Source of the DNA: Methanobacterium sp. | GTDB taxonomy: Archaea; Methanobacteriota; Methanobacteria; Methanobacteriales; Methanobacteriaceae | Direction of reading: 5' to 3' | DNA: 64,000 nt | Assembly: GCA_030017655.1 (NCBI GenBank) | Contig: JASEIM010000001.1 | Location: forward strand, 1-64,000 | Part shown: positions 42,942 to 51,566 of the stretch, one piece after another | Layout of the letters: the number at the start of each line of letters is the position of its first letter | Position numbering within the stretch: position 1 is the stretch's first letter | Made by a program: the position numbers and the translations under genes | Notes under the pieces: model-generated | Told to the model about the DNA's origin: nothing | The model's input: only the letters and a program-made list of their open reading frames with translations | The model's database searches: none

Positions 42942-44921
42942 TTAAAAGTTATAGCCAAGCAAATTCCAGAAATTTAACCACCACATGAAGATAATTAAAG
43001 CTGCTAGAACCAAGGTATAGTGTAATCTGTTTTTTAAGTCCCAGTAATTATTTTTCCAGACAAAAATGGCGCATATAAATGTACCCACAGTGAACACGCT
43101 TGCAATAACTGGAATTGTAAATAACAGCATTAATTGTGGAGGTGCCTGTAATTGGGTGTAATAAGCGTTAAAAGTGTCAGAGTAATTTAAGAGGAAGTAA
43201 AAACCAGATATAAAAGCTATTTGGAGTAAAACAGCTGTTCCTGCTAGCCAAAGGACATATTGCGAACCTTTTTTGGGTAAGAGGTTTTCTGTATTTCTTT
43301 TTTCTTTTAACCACATTATGGGCCATATGAATACAGAGGCAAACAACAAAATACAAAAGTAAAACAAAGTATTGGCAAATGAAGGATCTTCATACCATGG
43401 AATTCGTTCATAAGTGTAGATGTACACGTTTCCTCCTGAAAAAGAGGTTATCTGGCCATCTTTATTGGTTTTAAAAAAAACATCGCCCAATAACCAATTG
43501 GAGCCGTTAATACACTTAAATTTTAGAGTATATTCTGCAGGTATTAATTCCGAAATTTGACCGTTTCCATCTGTAATGTATATGGGGCCGTTTTCATGCA
43601 ATTTAACATTATAATAAATGTTTGATTGGATTAAATACTTTTCTATGGTAGTATAAGGAGACTTAGTGAGTTTATAGGTCCCTGACAATATATCCGAACT
43701 TTTAGATGAACTTTCTGCGGAAGTGTTTTCACCTATAGTTGGGTAGAAATAATCCATGAATTTTATTATAAATTCTATGCGGGAATCTTTAGCACCTTCG
43801 CCATTGTAGGAGATGAATACGCCGGTATCTTCCTTTGGAATTAATAACATATAATTGGCGAAGGTACCTAAATCGCCGGGATGGCCAAGTACTGTCTGGT
43901 TATTCCAGTTATGCTCCATAAAGCCCAGGCACATGCTGTTAGTAGGATCAGCAGTAAACTGTACTGTTTTCATTTCTTTAGATGTGGAATCATTAAGGAT
44001 TCTATTATTTTCATATGATCCATTCTGAAGATGTGCTATCATGAAATGTCCCATGTCCGGTCCGGTAGACCGTATTGCGCCTGCGGCTGCCATATTTATA
44101 TAAGATTCTATGGGGATGTAAGCACCATTCTGATAAGCATATGATTTCGCTGTTCTTGATTCTAAATTAGCAGGTCCTGGCTGTTTAATGGTTGTATTAT
44201 ACATTTTCAATGGTAAAAAAATGTGTTCCTCCACGTAATCATCATAGGATTGGCCGGAAACTTCTTCCACGATATGTGCGGCTAAGGCTGTCCCATGATT
44301 AGAATATGAAATAGTCTCTCCAGGAGGCCTTACTCTTGCAGGTAAATTTTCTTTTAAGAAGTTACCGAGGGACTCGACTTCATCTATACTTTCTACTCCC
44401 ATGCCTCGTGTTGTATCCTCGAAACCAGCGGTGTGAGTCATTAGATACCGCATGGTGATTGGTTTCCCAGGGTAGGTATCAGGGACTTTAAAATCAGTAA
44501 GATATGTATTTACATTTGCATCAAGGTCAATCTTACCTTCCTCCACCAGCTGCATAACGGCCGTCCAGACAAATAATTTGCTTACCGAGCCTACATGGAA
44601 TAAAGTCTGGTTAGCTACAACTGGTGTTTTGTTAACAGGATCAGAATAACCATAACCCTTTGCAAAAATGATTTTATCATCTTTAACCACTACTACCGTG
44701 GCTCCAATGACATTATTTTTCTCAAGCTGTTCAGAAATAATTTTATCCATGAATGTTTCCACTTCAGCGGAGTTAACAGAATGATTATAGTTTAAATCTT
44801 GAGATATTCTATTATGGGTATTATTATAATTTGCTGAAAAGCTAAATTGGGCTGATGAGACAATTAAGATTAATAAAATAGTAAAACAAATAATAGAATT
44901 ATAATTTTGTCTCATGATCAA
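42942..44921 (-). CDS. Serine hydrolase of the class C beta-lactamase/PBP family, membrane-anchored
   Basis: A 659-residue protein with a signal sequence (about 8-30). The serine hydrolase domain has SxxK as SVSK (112-115) in HVGSVSKLFVW, the tyrosine motif ISYSNHGTALAAHIVEE, and GHPGDLGTFANYML as the third element. After residue about 510 there are four hydrophobic helices that place the active domain outside. The organism's wall should be pseudomurein, which lacks D-amino acids, so peptidase action on D-Ala-D-Ala is unlikely; an esterase or other amidase role is more probable. TATA and start are unremarkable. Confidence 0.85.
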   Translation of the reverse strand: MIMRQNYNSIICFTILLILIVSSAQFSFSANYNNTHNRISQDLNYNHSVNSAEVETFMDKIISEQLEKNNVIGATVVVVKDDKIIFAKGYGYSDPVNKTPVVANQTLFHVGSVSKLFVWTAVMQLVEEGKIDLDANVNTYLTDFKVPDTYPGKPITMRYLMTHTAGFEDTTRGMGVESIDEVESLGNFLKENLPARVRPPGETISYSNHGTALAAHIVEEVSGQSYDDYVEEHIFLPLKMYNTTIKQPGPANLESRTAKSYAYQNGAYIPIESYINMAAAGAIRSTGPDMGHFMIAHLQNGSYENNRILNDSTSKEMKTVQFTADPTNSMCLGFMEHNWNNQTVLGHPGDLGTFANYMLLIPKEDTGVFISYNGEGAKDSRIEFIIKFMDYFYPTIGENTSAESSSKSSDILSGTYKLTKSPYTTIEKYLIQSNIYYNVKLHENGPIYITDGNGQISELIPAEYTLKFKCINGSNWLLGDVFFKTNKDGQITSFSGGNVYIYTYERIPWYEDPSFANTLFYFCILLFASVFIWPIMWLKEKRNTENLLPKKGSQYVLWLAGTAVLLQIAFISGFYFLLNYSDTFNAYYTQLQAPPQLMLLFTIPVIASVFTVGTFICAIFVWKNNYWDLKNRLHYTLVLAALIIFMWWLNFWNLLGYNF

Positions 44922-45036
44922 AATTGATGTATGGTAATATATAAATTTAATTACCAGACTGTGTTTTGATCCTATTTAATGATTAAAAATGTATTATTTA
45001 GTATATTATGCACCTGAGATATAATTTCTATTTTTT

Positions 45037-45573
45037 TCATTTTGAATCATTTATTATAACTCTTTTACCCTCTGCAGTAGGTATAACCTTCATTTTTCCG
45101 CCTTCAAATTCTTTATCCAGCTCTTTTCCTTCAAATAGCATGTGTAAAAACACTGCAAGGGATGAAACCTCAGAATGGGGTTGTGTTGTAATTGAAACAT
45201 TCCAATCTGCCTGTTTATATACTTTAGTTGGGACTCGTGCCCCGCCAACCACAACAAGCTTGTCTTTTGGTGAATCTCTAATATCATCCACTACTTCCTG
45301 AATCTGTGAGCCGTACATTGTAAGGTGTATTACTTCACCGCCATTATTTTTCCATTCATCTATTAAATTATCATAATTTTTTTTGTAGTCAACTTTAAAG
45401 TCACCACCCCATCGTTTAACAACATCTCTAACGTTTTTCATTAGTTTGGTGTCTTCATCTCCACTTAATATCACTTTATCTGCGCCGAAAGCTCTTGCTG
45501 TTAAACAAACATGGGTTGTAATTCGTGCATCTCTTTTTTGTCTGTGATCGAGTCTTAATACATTGATTTTCAC
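45037..45573 (-). CDS. trm56: tRNA (cytidine-56-2'-O)-methyltransferase Trm56
   Basis: A protein of about 178 residues of the SPOUT class: INVLRLDHRQKRDARITTHV at the start, then LTARAFGADKVIL, LTMYGSQIQEVVDDI, LVVVGGARVPTKVYKQADWN and ITTQPHSEVSSLAVF, the archaeal Trm56 pattern. It methylates C56 in the T-loop of tRNAs. GTG 45573 with AAGGA 8 bases upstream is preferred to ATG 45582, which touches the ribosome binding site. It follows cobS closely and is probably in the cbiS-cobS-trm56 operon. Confidence 0.9.
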   Translation of the reverse strand: MKINVLRLDHRQKRDARITTHVCLTARAFGADKVILSGDEDTKLMKNVRDVVKRWGGDFKVDYKKNYDNLIDEWKNNGGEVIHLTMYGSQIQEVVDDIRDSPKDKLVVVGGARVPTKVYKQADWNVSITTQPHSEVSSLAVFLHMLFEGKELDKEFEGGKMKVIPTAEGKRVIINDSK

Positions 45574-45585
45574 TGTTATCATTCC

Positions 45586-46359
45586 TTAAAAATTAATTAA
45601 GGCAATAATCATCACTATAAGTGATGCTGTTCGCCCTATTTCATTTGAAGCTCCTAAAATATCTCCTGTTGCATATTTAAAATGTTTTCTGGCCACTAAA
45701 GCTATGATACATCCTCCAGTTAATCCTCCGATTATTCCTAGAATTCCAACAATATCTATGGCTATAAATCCAATTATTGAAGTTAATAGTAGGGATAATA
45801 TTATGAGGGGTATGTTCATTGATTCTATAAAAAATTTACCAGTGCCGTTTGGAAAAGGCTTTGAAAAGGTTGCACAGGATATTAAACCTATTTTTGCAGC
45901 TATTTCTGATATTAGGAGTACTGAAACTATTAAGTTTGCAGGAATGGCATTAATTGCAGAAAATGTAATTAGAGCTATTATAAAGAAGAGTGAAATACCC
46001 CCTGTACCGATTGACATGTCTCTCATTACTTTTATCTTTTTTTCATGGTCTCCATGAACCATTAATCCATCGCCCATGTCTATAAGGCCATCCAGATGAT
46101 GGAAACCGGTGAACCATATTGCAAAACTGTAAACTAATGCAGCTGTAATTAGTGAGGGTAGATGGAGTATGTTTAAAGATAAGTAGCCAATGCCACCTGT
46201 CAGTATACCAATTAAGCCACCAATAATTGGCCAGAACCATGTGAATGCGGCCATTTCTTCGATGGTTGTGTGAATATTTAGGGGTAAAATTGTAGAGAAT
46301 GAAATTAATCCCATTATTCCTTTAAAAGGGTAAGAAGGTGAATTTTCTTTATTATCCAT
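45586..46359 (-). CDS. cobS: Adenosylcobinamide-GDP ribazoletransferase CobS
   Basis: A 257-residue membrane enzyme with the catalytic segment TGFHHLDGLIDMGDGLM and five or six hydrophobic helices. It joins AdoCbi-GDP with alpha-ribazole (or its phosphate) in the last coupling step of cobamide synthesis at the membrane. CobY (3344-3937) makes its GDP-activated substrate, and the neighbouring cbiS product removes the phosphate. It begins 2 bases after cbiS ends. Confidence 0.93.
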   Translation of the reverse strand: MDNKENSPSYPFKGIMGLISFSTILPLNIHTTIEEMAAFTWFWPIIGGLIGILTGGIGYLSLNILHLPSLITAALVYSFAIWFTGFHHLDGLIDMGDGLMVHGDHEKKIKVMRDMSIGTGGISLFFIIALITFSAINAIPANLIVSVLLISEIAAKIGLISCATFSKPFPNGTGKFFIESMNIPLIILSLLLTSIIGFIAIDIVGILGIIGGLTGGCIIALVARKHFKYATGDILGASNEIGRTASLIVMIIALINF

Positions 46360-46361
46360 TA

Positions 46362-47411
46362 TTATTCCTCAAAAATCTTTGACATGCATCCAGCAATAAG
46401 CCCAGCAAAAATATCGTCCAGCACAGGGCCAAGCTCTCCTATGATACCTGGTTTTTCCTCATCATACCTTTTAAAGTTGAATATTGCCTTGGTTCCAGCG
46501 ATTTGATTGGCTACAGACATACCAAACACTTCATCTGAGTATAAATAGGCAGGATCATCATCTACATTTATTCCTTCTACCCTATGCTTTTTATAATCTT
46601 CTTCAAGCCTTATCCCTGCAATTATGAATGATACGACATTTAAATCTTCTAATGATCTAAGAATTTGTTTGTGGAGCTTTTCATAAAGTTCTTCACTTTT
46701 TTCAACTCCAACACAAAGTTCCATCCCTGCTTCAACCAGATCTTCTATTTTAATCCCTATCTCTTCGATATAATCCAAAACACTCTTTGAATAACCGCAG
46801 TTTAAGATGGATTGCTTTGTTGCTTTCCTTACACATTTCCCGATTAATGCTCGAAGTTCTTTTTCATCAACTTTTTCATTACTTTCTCCAGTACATGCTA
46901 CAATTAAAGAATCACATTCATTACCTGTGGCTAAATCATATTCATGACTTCTAATATCCAAATCCCATAAAGCAGCTACTTTTGCTTCAATTGCCCATGA
47001 ATACGATTTAATAAGTAATTCACGGCTTAAATTTTTGTTTATAATCAAGATTATGTTTATTGATCCCTTATCAACCGTAATTCCTTCTTCAGCGCCATTA
47101 ATGTCTGAAATATCGGCTGAAATCACTGCAGTCACATGATTTAAAGTTTTAACAGTATACTGCGGGGTGTTCGTTATAATTACTGCTGCAGGTCCAAGTA
47201 TTTCTTTGTTTTCTAGGAGTTTTTGAACATATTCTTTTTGATTTACATGTATTCTATTTTCAATAAAATGATCTATCAGTGTTTTAGCATTATAAAAGCC
47301 ATTATTGGTAATTGAATTTCCAAATACGAAAAATTCCTTATTTCTTTGAATTATAAAAGTGTTTTTACATGTTATAATGTTAACATCATCCATGCAGATT
47401 TTTGTGTTCAT
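46362..47411 (-). CDS. cbiS: Bifunctional CbiS: adenosylcobinamide amidohydrolase (CbiZ) plus alpha-ribazole phosphatase (CobZ)
   Basis: A 349-residue fusion. Residues about 1-215 match CbiZ (VIITNTPQYTVKTLNHVTAV, SADISDING, TGNECDSLIVACTG), which cuts adenosylcobinamide to cobyric acid for salvage. Residues about 220-349 match the CobZ/PgpA fold (LGPVLDDIFAGLIAGCMSKI and AYLYSDEVFGMSVANQIAGT), which removes phosphate from alpha-ribazole phosphate or adenosylcobalamin phosphate. The same fusion is known as CbiS from Methanopyrus. It heads the cbiS-cobS-trm56 group. Confidence 0.85.
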   Translation of the reverse strand: MNTKICMDDVNIITCKNTFIIQRNKEFFVFGNSITNNGFYNAKTLIDHFIENRIHVNQKEYVQKLLENKEILGPAAVIITNTPQYTVKTLNHVTAVISADISDINGAEEGITVDKGSINIILIINKNLSRELLIKSYSWAIEAKVAALWDLDIRSHEYDLATGNECDSLIVACTGESNEKVDEKELRALIGKCVRKATKQSILNCGYSKSVLDYIEEIGIKIEDLVEAGMELCVGVEKSEELYEKLHKQILRSLEDLNVVSFIIAGIRLEEDYKKHRVEGINVDDDPAYLYSDEVFGMSVANQIAGTKAIFNFKRYDEEKPGIIGELGPVLDDIFAGLIAGCMSKIFEE

Positions 47412-47546
47412 TAAATCACCATATTACTCCTAATTATAATTAGATATTTTTTAGTTGAGACTGATAGATTAGCAACAGGGATTTTTATTTCTAATTTACC
47501 AATATTATAATATATAGAATCGATATATTTAGTAATAGGTGATGGC

Positions 47547-47888
47547 ATGAAAGTTCATCTTAGGGTCTTTGTTGAGATCGAAAATTTAGGAAAAGCTATG
47601 AACGCCCTTACAGATGCTGGTATAACAGGTTTTTATATTTTAGAGTATAAAGGAATGTCTCCTCAGGATTGGAGGGGTTTTTCTATAAAGGAAGATCCTA
47701 AATCAGCCATAGAAATGATTAGACATCATTCACAGGATGCTATACTTGTTTGCAGCGTTGTAGATGAAGAAATGGTTGATAAGATAGTTGAATCAGTTTC
47801 AGATGCTTTAGAAGGCGAAAAATTCACTATACTGGAAGTTCCAATACGTAGAATTGTTGTTGGTAAAGGAAAGAGTAAAGAAGGATAG
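47547..47888 (+). CDS. PII-like protein (Nit_Regul_Hom family)
   Basis: A 113-residue protein that I assign to the archaeal family of PII homologues of unknown function (MJ1244-like). It begins MKVHLRVFVEIENLGKAMNA, followed by ALTDAGITGFYILEYKGM, and has alternating strands and helices of a ferredoxin-like fold, ending ILEVPIRRIVVGKGK. The T-loop uridylylation site of true PII is absent. It is isolated from the nif operon, so no partner is suggested by context. Confidence 0.65.
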   Translation: MKVHLRVFVEIENLGKAMNALTDAGITGFYILEYKGMSPQDWRGFSIKEDPKSAIEMIRHHSQDAILVCSVVDEEMVDKIVESVSDALEGEKFTILEVPIRRIVVGKGKSKEG

Positions 47889-48256
47889 CTTTTATCAAGT
47901 TTTGGTTGTATATTATTTCTAGTTAATTCCTTTATTTACTTATTTTATGTTATATTTTAGATATGGATAATTATAAAATTCTCTTTTATATTATAATTAT
48001 CATTGAAATCTATTTTTGATATTGATAATATAATTTAAAATTAAAGTCATTTAAAAGGCTTATTTTTTTTATTTTTGAAATAAACGTGATTTTTATACGA
48101 TAAAAATTTTCAAAAGGAATATTTCCACTAATTTTATTCTAAAAAGTAAAATTAGGGCAAAAATCATCAGTATTTCTGGAGATTATTTCATAAAATATTT
48201 ATATAAAGTATTACAGAAATTAAAAATAATACTTTTGTCATATGGGGGTGTTAATT
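47889..48256. other. AT-rich intergenic region
   Basis: No gene or repeat is seen in most of this stretch. A TATA-like ATTTATATAAAG at about 48199-48210 probably drives the leader and gene that follow. GGGGGTG (48244-48250) is a ribosome binding site for the mini-ORF at 48257. Confidence 0.5.
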
Positions 48257-48334
48257 ATGCTCCAGCTGGTTCAGGGTACCTAACCCTAGTGGCAGTGTTA
48301 ACAATCTGAACCAAAATAAATGGGGTGTGATTAA
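48257..48334 (+). promoter_or_regulatory. Structured leader with an 8-codon mini-ORF
   Basis: GGGGGTG at 48244-48250 precedes ATG 48257, which opens a mini-ORF (MLQLVQGT) ending at TAA 48281-48283. TGGTTCAG (48267-48274) pairs perfectly with CTGAACCA (48306-48313), and inside it GGGT (48274-48277) can pair with ACCC (48283-48286) and TGTTAACA is self-complementary. Translation of the mini-ORF would disrupt the long stem. A second ribosome binding site GGGGTG (48322-48327) serves the secreted protein downstream. This is the layout of an attenuation or leader-peptide control; the signal is unknown. Confidence 0.45.
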
Positions 48335-48874
48335 ATTAAGGGAAAAATAAAAATTAGCACGAAATTTGCACTGCTATTAATAGCAGTGCTACTGATTGCA
48401 AGTCCTTTGGCAGTATCAGCCCGTGAACTTGGGGCTTATAATATTGTGGTAACTGAAGATTATGTAAAAGCCACAGGAAGATGTACTTGTAGTCTGCAAA
48501 TGGACTATGCTTATCATACAGCAACATTTAAGAATTATTGCCCTAATTGTCATTCCAGGGGAACATTGAACTATGAACAGGGTTCAGGATATCACAATCC
48601 AGAAGGAATGTGGTACTGTACGAGATGCGATATGGATTTTTGCCTTGTTCATGGAAAAGAACATATTCGTGGTTCTAATATTTATCTGATACCTATAAAA
48701 AATCATAGAACAAAAAAAATAACTCATAATGTTCAGAAAGTAAAGGCTCAAACAAATACTGAAAAATATATCCAGATTGTTGTAAATGATAAAAAGTACT
48801 CCATAGGGAAATCTGCAATTGAAAAAATTAAAAATAACAGTTTCTGGTTGGAAAAGCTGAATATTTCAGCTTAA
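48335..48874 (+). CDS. Secreted cysteine-rich (zinc-binding) protein with apparent ATT start
   Basis: About 179 residues. A TAA at 48332 closes the frame, and no ATG, GTG or TTG follows until GTG 48386, which would leave an incomplete signal peptide. ATT 48335, 7 bases after GGGGTG, gives the full signal KGKIKISTKFALLLIAVLLI ending VSA. The mature part has cysteine pairs in GRCTCSLQMD, YCPNCHSRG, WYCTRCDMDFC and nearby histidines, so it should bind metal. A basic C-terminal half follows. Function is unknown. Non-canonical ATT initiation is rare; a sequencing error or mutated start is the alternative. Confidence 0.6.
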   Translation: MKGKIKISTKFALLLIAVLLIASPLAVSARELGAYNIVVTEDYVKATGRCTCSLQMDYAYHTATFKNYCPNCHSRGTLNYEQGSGYHNPEGMWYCTRCDMDFCLVHGKEHIRGSNIYLIPIKNHRTKKITHNVQKVKAQTNTEKYIQIVVNDKKYSIGKSAIEKIKNNSFWLEKLNISA

Positions 48875-48928
48875 TTTTTCTATTTTTTTAAATAAAATTA
48901 TTCTAAGAAAATTAAATATATTTTTAAA

Positions 48929-49369
48929 TTAAGGTAATCTAACGCCCGTAAGCCAGAAATCTTCAATAGATTTCACTACTTTTAGAAACTGATCAAAATC
49001 TACGGGTTTTGTGATAAAACAATTAGCATGATTACTGTAAGCCTGATTTATATCTTCTTTAGTGCTTGATGTGGTTAAAATAACTACAGGTATACATTTA
49101 AGTTTAGGATCTTCCTTAATTTCTTTTAAAACTTCACGACCATCCTTTTTAGGAAGGTTCAAATCAAGCAGTATAATATCTGGACGAGAACGGTCTTTGT
49201 ATTTTCCCTCTTGATGAAGATAATCCATTGCAGTAACTCCATCTTCAATTACATGCATCTTATTTTTGATTTTAGAATCCTTTAAGACCTCAAATACAAG
49301 ACGTGCATCAGCAGGGTTATCTTCTATAAGCAGAATTTCAACTGGTTTATTAATGGCTTCATTTTCCAT
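48929..49369 (-). CDS. Single-domain response regulator
   Basis: A 146-residue CheY-like receiver: acidic pocket ILLIEDNPADARLV, phosphorylation aspartate in IILLDLNLPKKDGRE, threonine in VVILTTSSTKEDI and lysine in CFITKPVDFDQF. It has no output domain, like the Rcp1-type regulators abundant in Methanobacterium, which pair with PAS-rich histidine kinases. It is the intact paralogue of the pseudogene at 19056-19508. No kinase gene is adjacent. Confidence 0.9.
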   Translation of the reverse strand: MENEAINKPVEILLIEDNPADARLVFEVLKDSKIKNKMHVIEDGVTAMDYLHQEGKYKDRSRPDIILLDLNLPKKDGREVLKEIKEDPKLKCIPVVILTTSSTKEDINQAYSNHANCFITKPVDFDQFLKVVKSIEDFWLTGVRLP

Positions 49370-49698
49370 GTTTTTAACTCATCTGATTGGTACTATTATT
49401 TTTTTGATATATAAATTATATTATAAATAATTATTAATACATAATGCTTTATGTTTAAATCTCCCAAAATCTAAATTTAAGGGATATGAATAGTTTAAAG
49501 CCATATATAAATATTTAAATAAACCTAAAATAGTTAGTATGTTTAATAATATATTAAATTGGGTTTAAAAAGATTAAATGGGCGAATGAATGGATTGAAA
49601 CTGCTTAATCATCGGTTTATAAGTTTAAATATTTATATTGGAGATAAAACAGATTAAGATTAAAGTTAATGTAATTTTTTAATAAGGAACTTGATAAA
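49370..49698. other. Divergent intergenic region
   Basis: This 329-base AT-rich spacer separates the response regulator from larC. It should hold both promoters (for larC, AATATTTATATTGG near 49628-49641). No repeat or RNA gene is seen. Confidence 0.5.
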
Positions 49699-50898
49699 AT
49701 GGTGTTAGTTTTAGACCCTCAAAATGCAGGAATTTCTGGAAACATGGTTTTAGGCGCATTAATAGATATGAATGTAAATGTTGATGAAGTAATTTCAATT
49801 ATAAAAAGTTATGCATCTCCATTTGGAAATATTGATATTAATATAAGTCAAATTCAAAAATCAGGTATTCTGGCAACGTATGTAGATATTAAATGCGAGG
49901 ATCAAAATAAAATTAGCTACAGTGAGTTAATTGAAACATTAGATGGGGTCAACCTCAAAACCAATGTTAATATCTTAAATTTTGCAAAAAAGGTGTTTCA
50001 TACCCTTGCCGTTGCTGAATCAAAGGTTCATGGCACATCAATAGGTAGGGTTCATTTTCATGAAGTTGGAGCTGCCGATGCAGTTGCAGATATTATTGGA
50101 TCGGCATATTGTTTTTACAAACTTGGATTCAACACCAAAAAAGTTTATGGAATGCCTGTTGCACTTGGAGGGGGTAGAATTAACAGCATGCATGGAAAAC
50201 TCAGTGTTCCGGCCCCTGCAACCCTTGAAATATTAAAAAATGTTCCTGTATTCGGCGGACCTGTAGGTTATGAACTTACAACACCTACAGGGGCTGCGCT
50301 ATATGTTAATATGGTTGATGAGTTCTGCAATTTTTATCCATTGATGAACAGTAAGAAGATTGGATATGGTGCAGGAAGTATGGATCTGCCTATTCCTAAT
50401 GTTTTCAGGATTATATCAGCTGATTCAAGCATTTCTACTGATAATGTCAGTATTTTGGAAACCAATCTTGACAACATCACAGGAGAAGTGTTGGGACATT
50501 CATTTAATAAATTTTTAGATGCCGGAGCATTAGATGTCACAATTATTCCGATTTTAATGAAAAAAAATAGGCCAGGACACCTTCTAAGGGTAATTGCTAA
50601 ACCTGAAGACTGTGATAAGGTTTCTGAAGCTATAATCAGGGAAACTGGAACCCTTGGGGTACGGGTGTTACCTTATGTTCATAGAAATGTGGTTAATAGA
50701 GAAATTATTGAGATAAAAATTGAAATTGGTGGAATAGAAAAGGATATACAGATTAAAGTTGGAACTATTGGCAAGGAAATAATAAATTATAGTCCAGAAT
50801 ATGAAGATGCAAAAAAAATAGCTGATGAGATGGGAATACCCCTAAAAGATGTCATGAAAAAGGCTAATGAGTCATTTAAAAAGCTTTTGGATGAATAA
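49699..50898 (+). CDS. larC: LarC nickel insertion protein
   Basis: A 399-residue protein with LarC features: DPQNAGISGNMVLGALIDMN, RVHFHEVGAADAVADIIGSA, ALGGGRINSMHGKLSVPAPA, TPTGAALYVNM and ETNLDNITGEVLGH. LarC inserts nickel into pyridinium-3,5-bisthiocarboxylic acid mononucleotide, the nickel-pincer cofactor of lactate racemase-type enzymes. The partner genes larB and larE are not in the window. The protein is full length; the TG after the bound glycines GIGAGSMD-like segment (KIGYGAGSMDLP) is also typical. Confidence 0.92.
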   Translation: MVLVLDPQNAGISGNMVLGALIDMNVNVDEVISIIKSYASPFGNIDINISQIQKSGILATYVDIKCEDQNKISYSELIETLDGVNLKTNVNILNFAKKVFHTLAVAESKVHGTSIGRVHFHEVGAADAVADIIGSAYCFYKLGFNTKKVYGMPVALGGGRINSMHGKLSVPAPATLEILKNVPVFGGPVGYELTTPTGAALYVNMVDEFCNFYPLMNSKKIGYGAGSMDLPIPNVFRIISADSSISTDNVSILETNLDNITGEVLGHSFNKFLDAGALDVTIIPILMKKNRPGHLLRVIAKPEDCDKVSEAIIRETGTLGVRVLPYVHRNVVNREIIEIKIEIGGIEKDIQIKVGTIGKEIINYSPEYEDAKKIADEMGIPLKDVMKKANESFKKLLDE

Positions 50899-50920
50899 TA
50901 AAAATAAGGATGGTTTAATA

Positions 50921-51544
50921 ATGAAATCGCTGCTTAAACACGTTAAATGGATAATGGGCATATTAATAGCTGTATTGATAGTTCTTTCAGTAATTACAAT
51001 TTGGAGAGGAGAATTTAATGTTATTATCGGTATAGTTATTGTTCTATTAACTGCAGTAATTGTACTTCTTACTGCATGGGGCTCAATGGAATTTAAGAAA
51101 AAAAATAATGAAAAAAAAGTGTTAAGAGCAGTTAAAAATGAGTTAGAATATAATTTGCAGATTTTAGGGCATAACCAGGATATTCTTGATAAAGAACTTA
51201 ATTTAATAGAAGATAATAAATTTTCTGATAGTCCAAAAAGGAATAAATTAGTATATGAGCCTTTGATGCCTCTTAAAGTGGGTTTCTGGGAGCTTATAAT
51301 TGTCGATCTTTTCCCTGATGAAATCAAAAAATCAGAACTCTTTGTAAAAATCAGAGACATTGATATGAAGGCAAATAAAATAAATGAATATATAAAAAGC
51401 AGGGAAAATTACAAAAATGCCAATATTGAGGCCTATGACATATCTTCAAAGGTTAAAAGATATGATAGGATGTTATTGGAGGACATTGAAAAGCTCAGAA
51501 AAGCTCTTATGAAATTAGGAATGCAGATTTATAAGTTATGTTAA
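50921..51544 (+). CDS. Membrane-anchored coiled-coil hypothetical protein
   Basis: About 207 residues from ATG 50921 with AAGGATGG upstream; a longer frame into larC is unlikely. Two membrane helices (IMGILIAVLIVLSVITIW and VIIGIVIVLLTAVIVLLTAW) are followed by a long helical, charged domain with coiled-coil character (KKKNNEKKVLRAVKNELEYN, RMLLEDIEKLRKALMKLGMQ). Function is unknown. It lies between larC and queC on the same strand. Confidence 0.6.
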   Translation: MKSLLKHVKWIMGILIAVLIVLSVITIWRGEFNVIIGIVIVLLTAVIVLLTAWGSMEFKKKNNEKKVLRAVKNELEYNLQILGHNQDILDKELNLIEDNKFSDSPKRNKLVYEPLMPLKVGFWELIIVDLFPDEIKKSELFVKIRDIDMKANKINEYIKSRENYKNANIEAYDISSKVKRYDRMLLEDIEKLRKALMKLGMQIYKLC

Positions 51545-51566
51545 TTCTGACTAAAAGAGGAATATC

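Noticed and set aside
49592..49601. GGATTGAAAC, like the 3' end of archaeal CRISPR repeats
   Set aside because: It occurs once, without regular spacing, repeat partners or cas genes.
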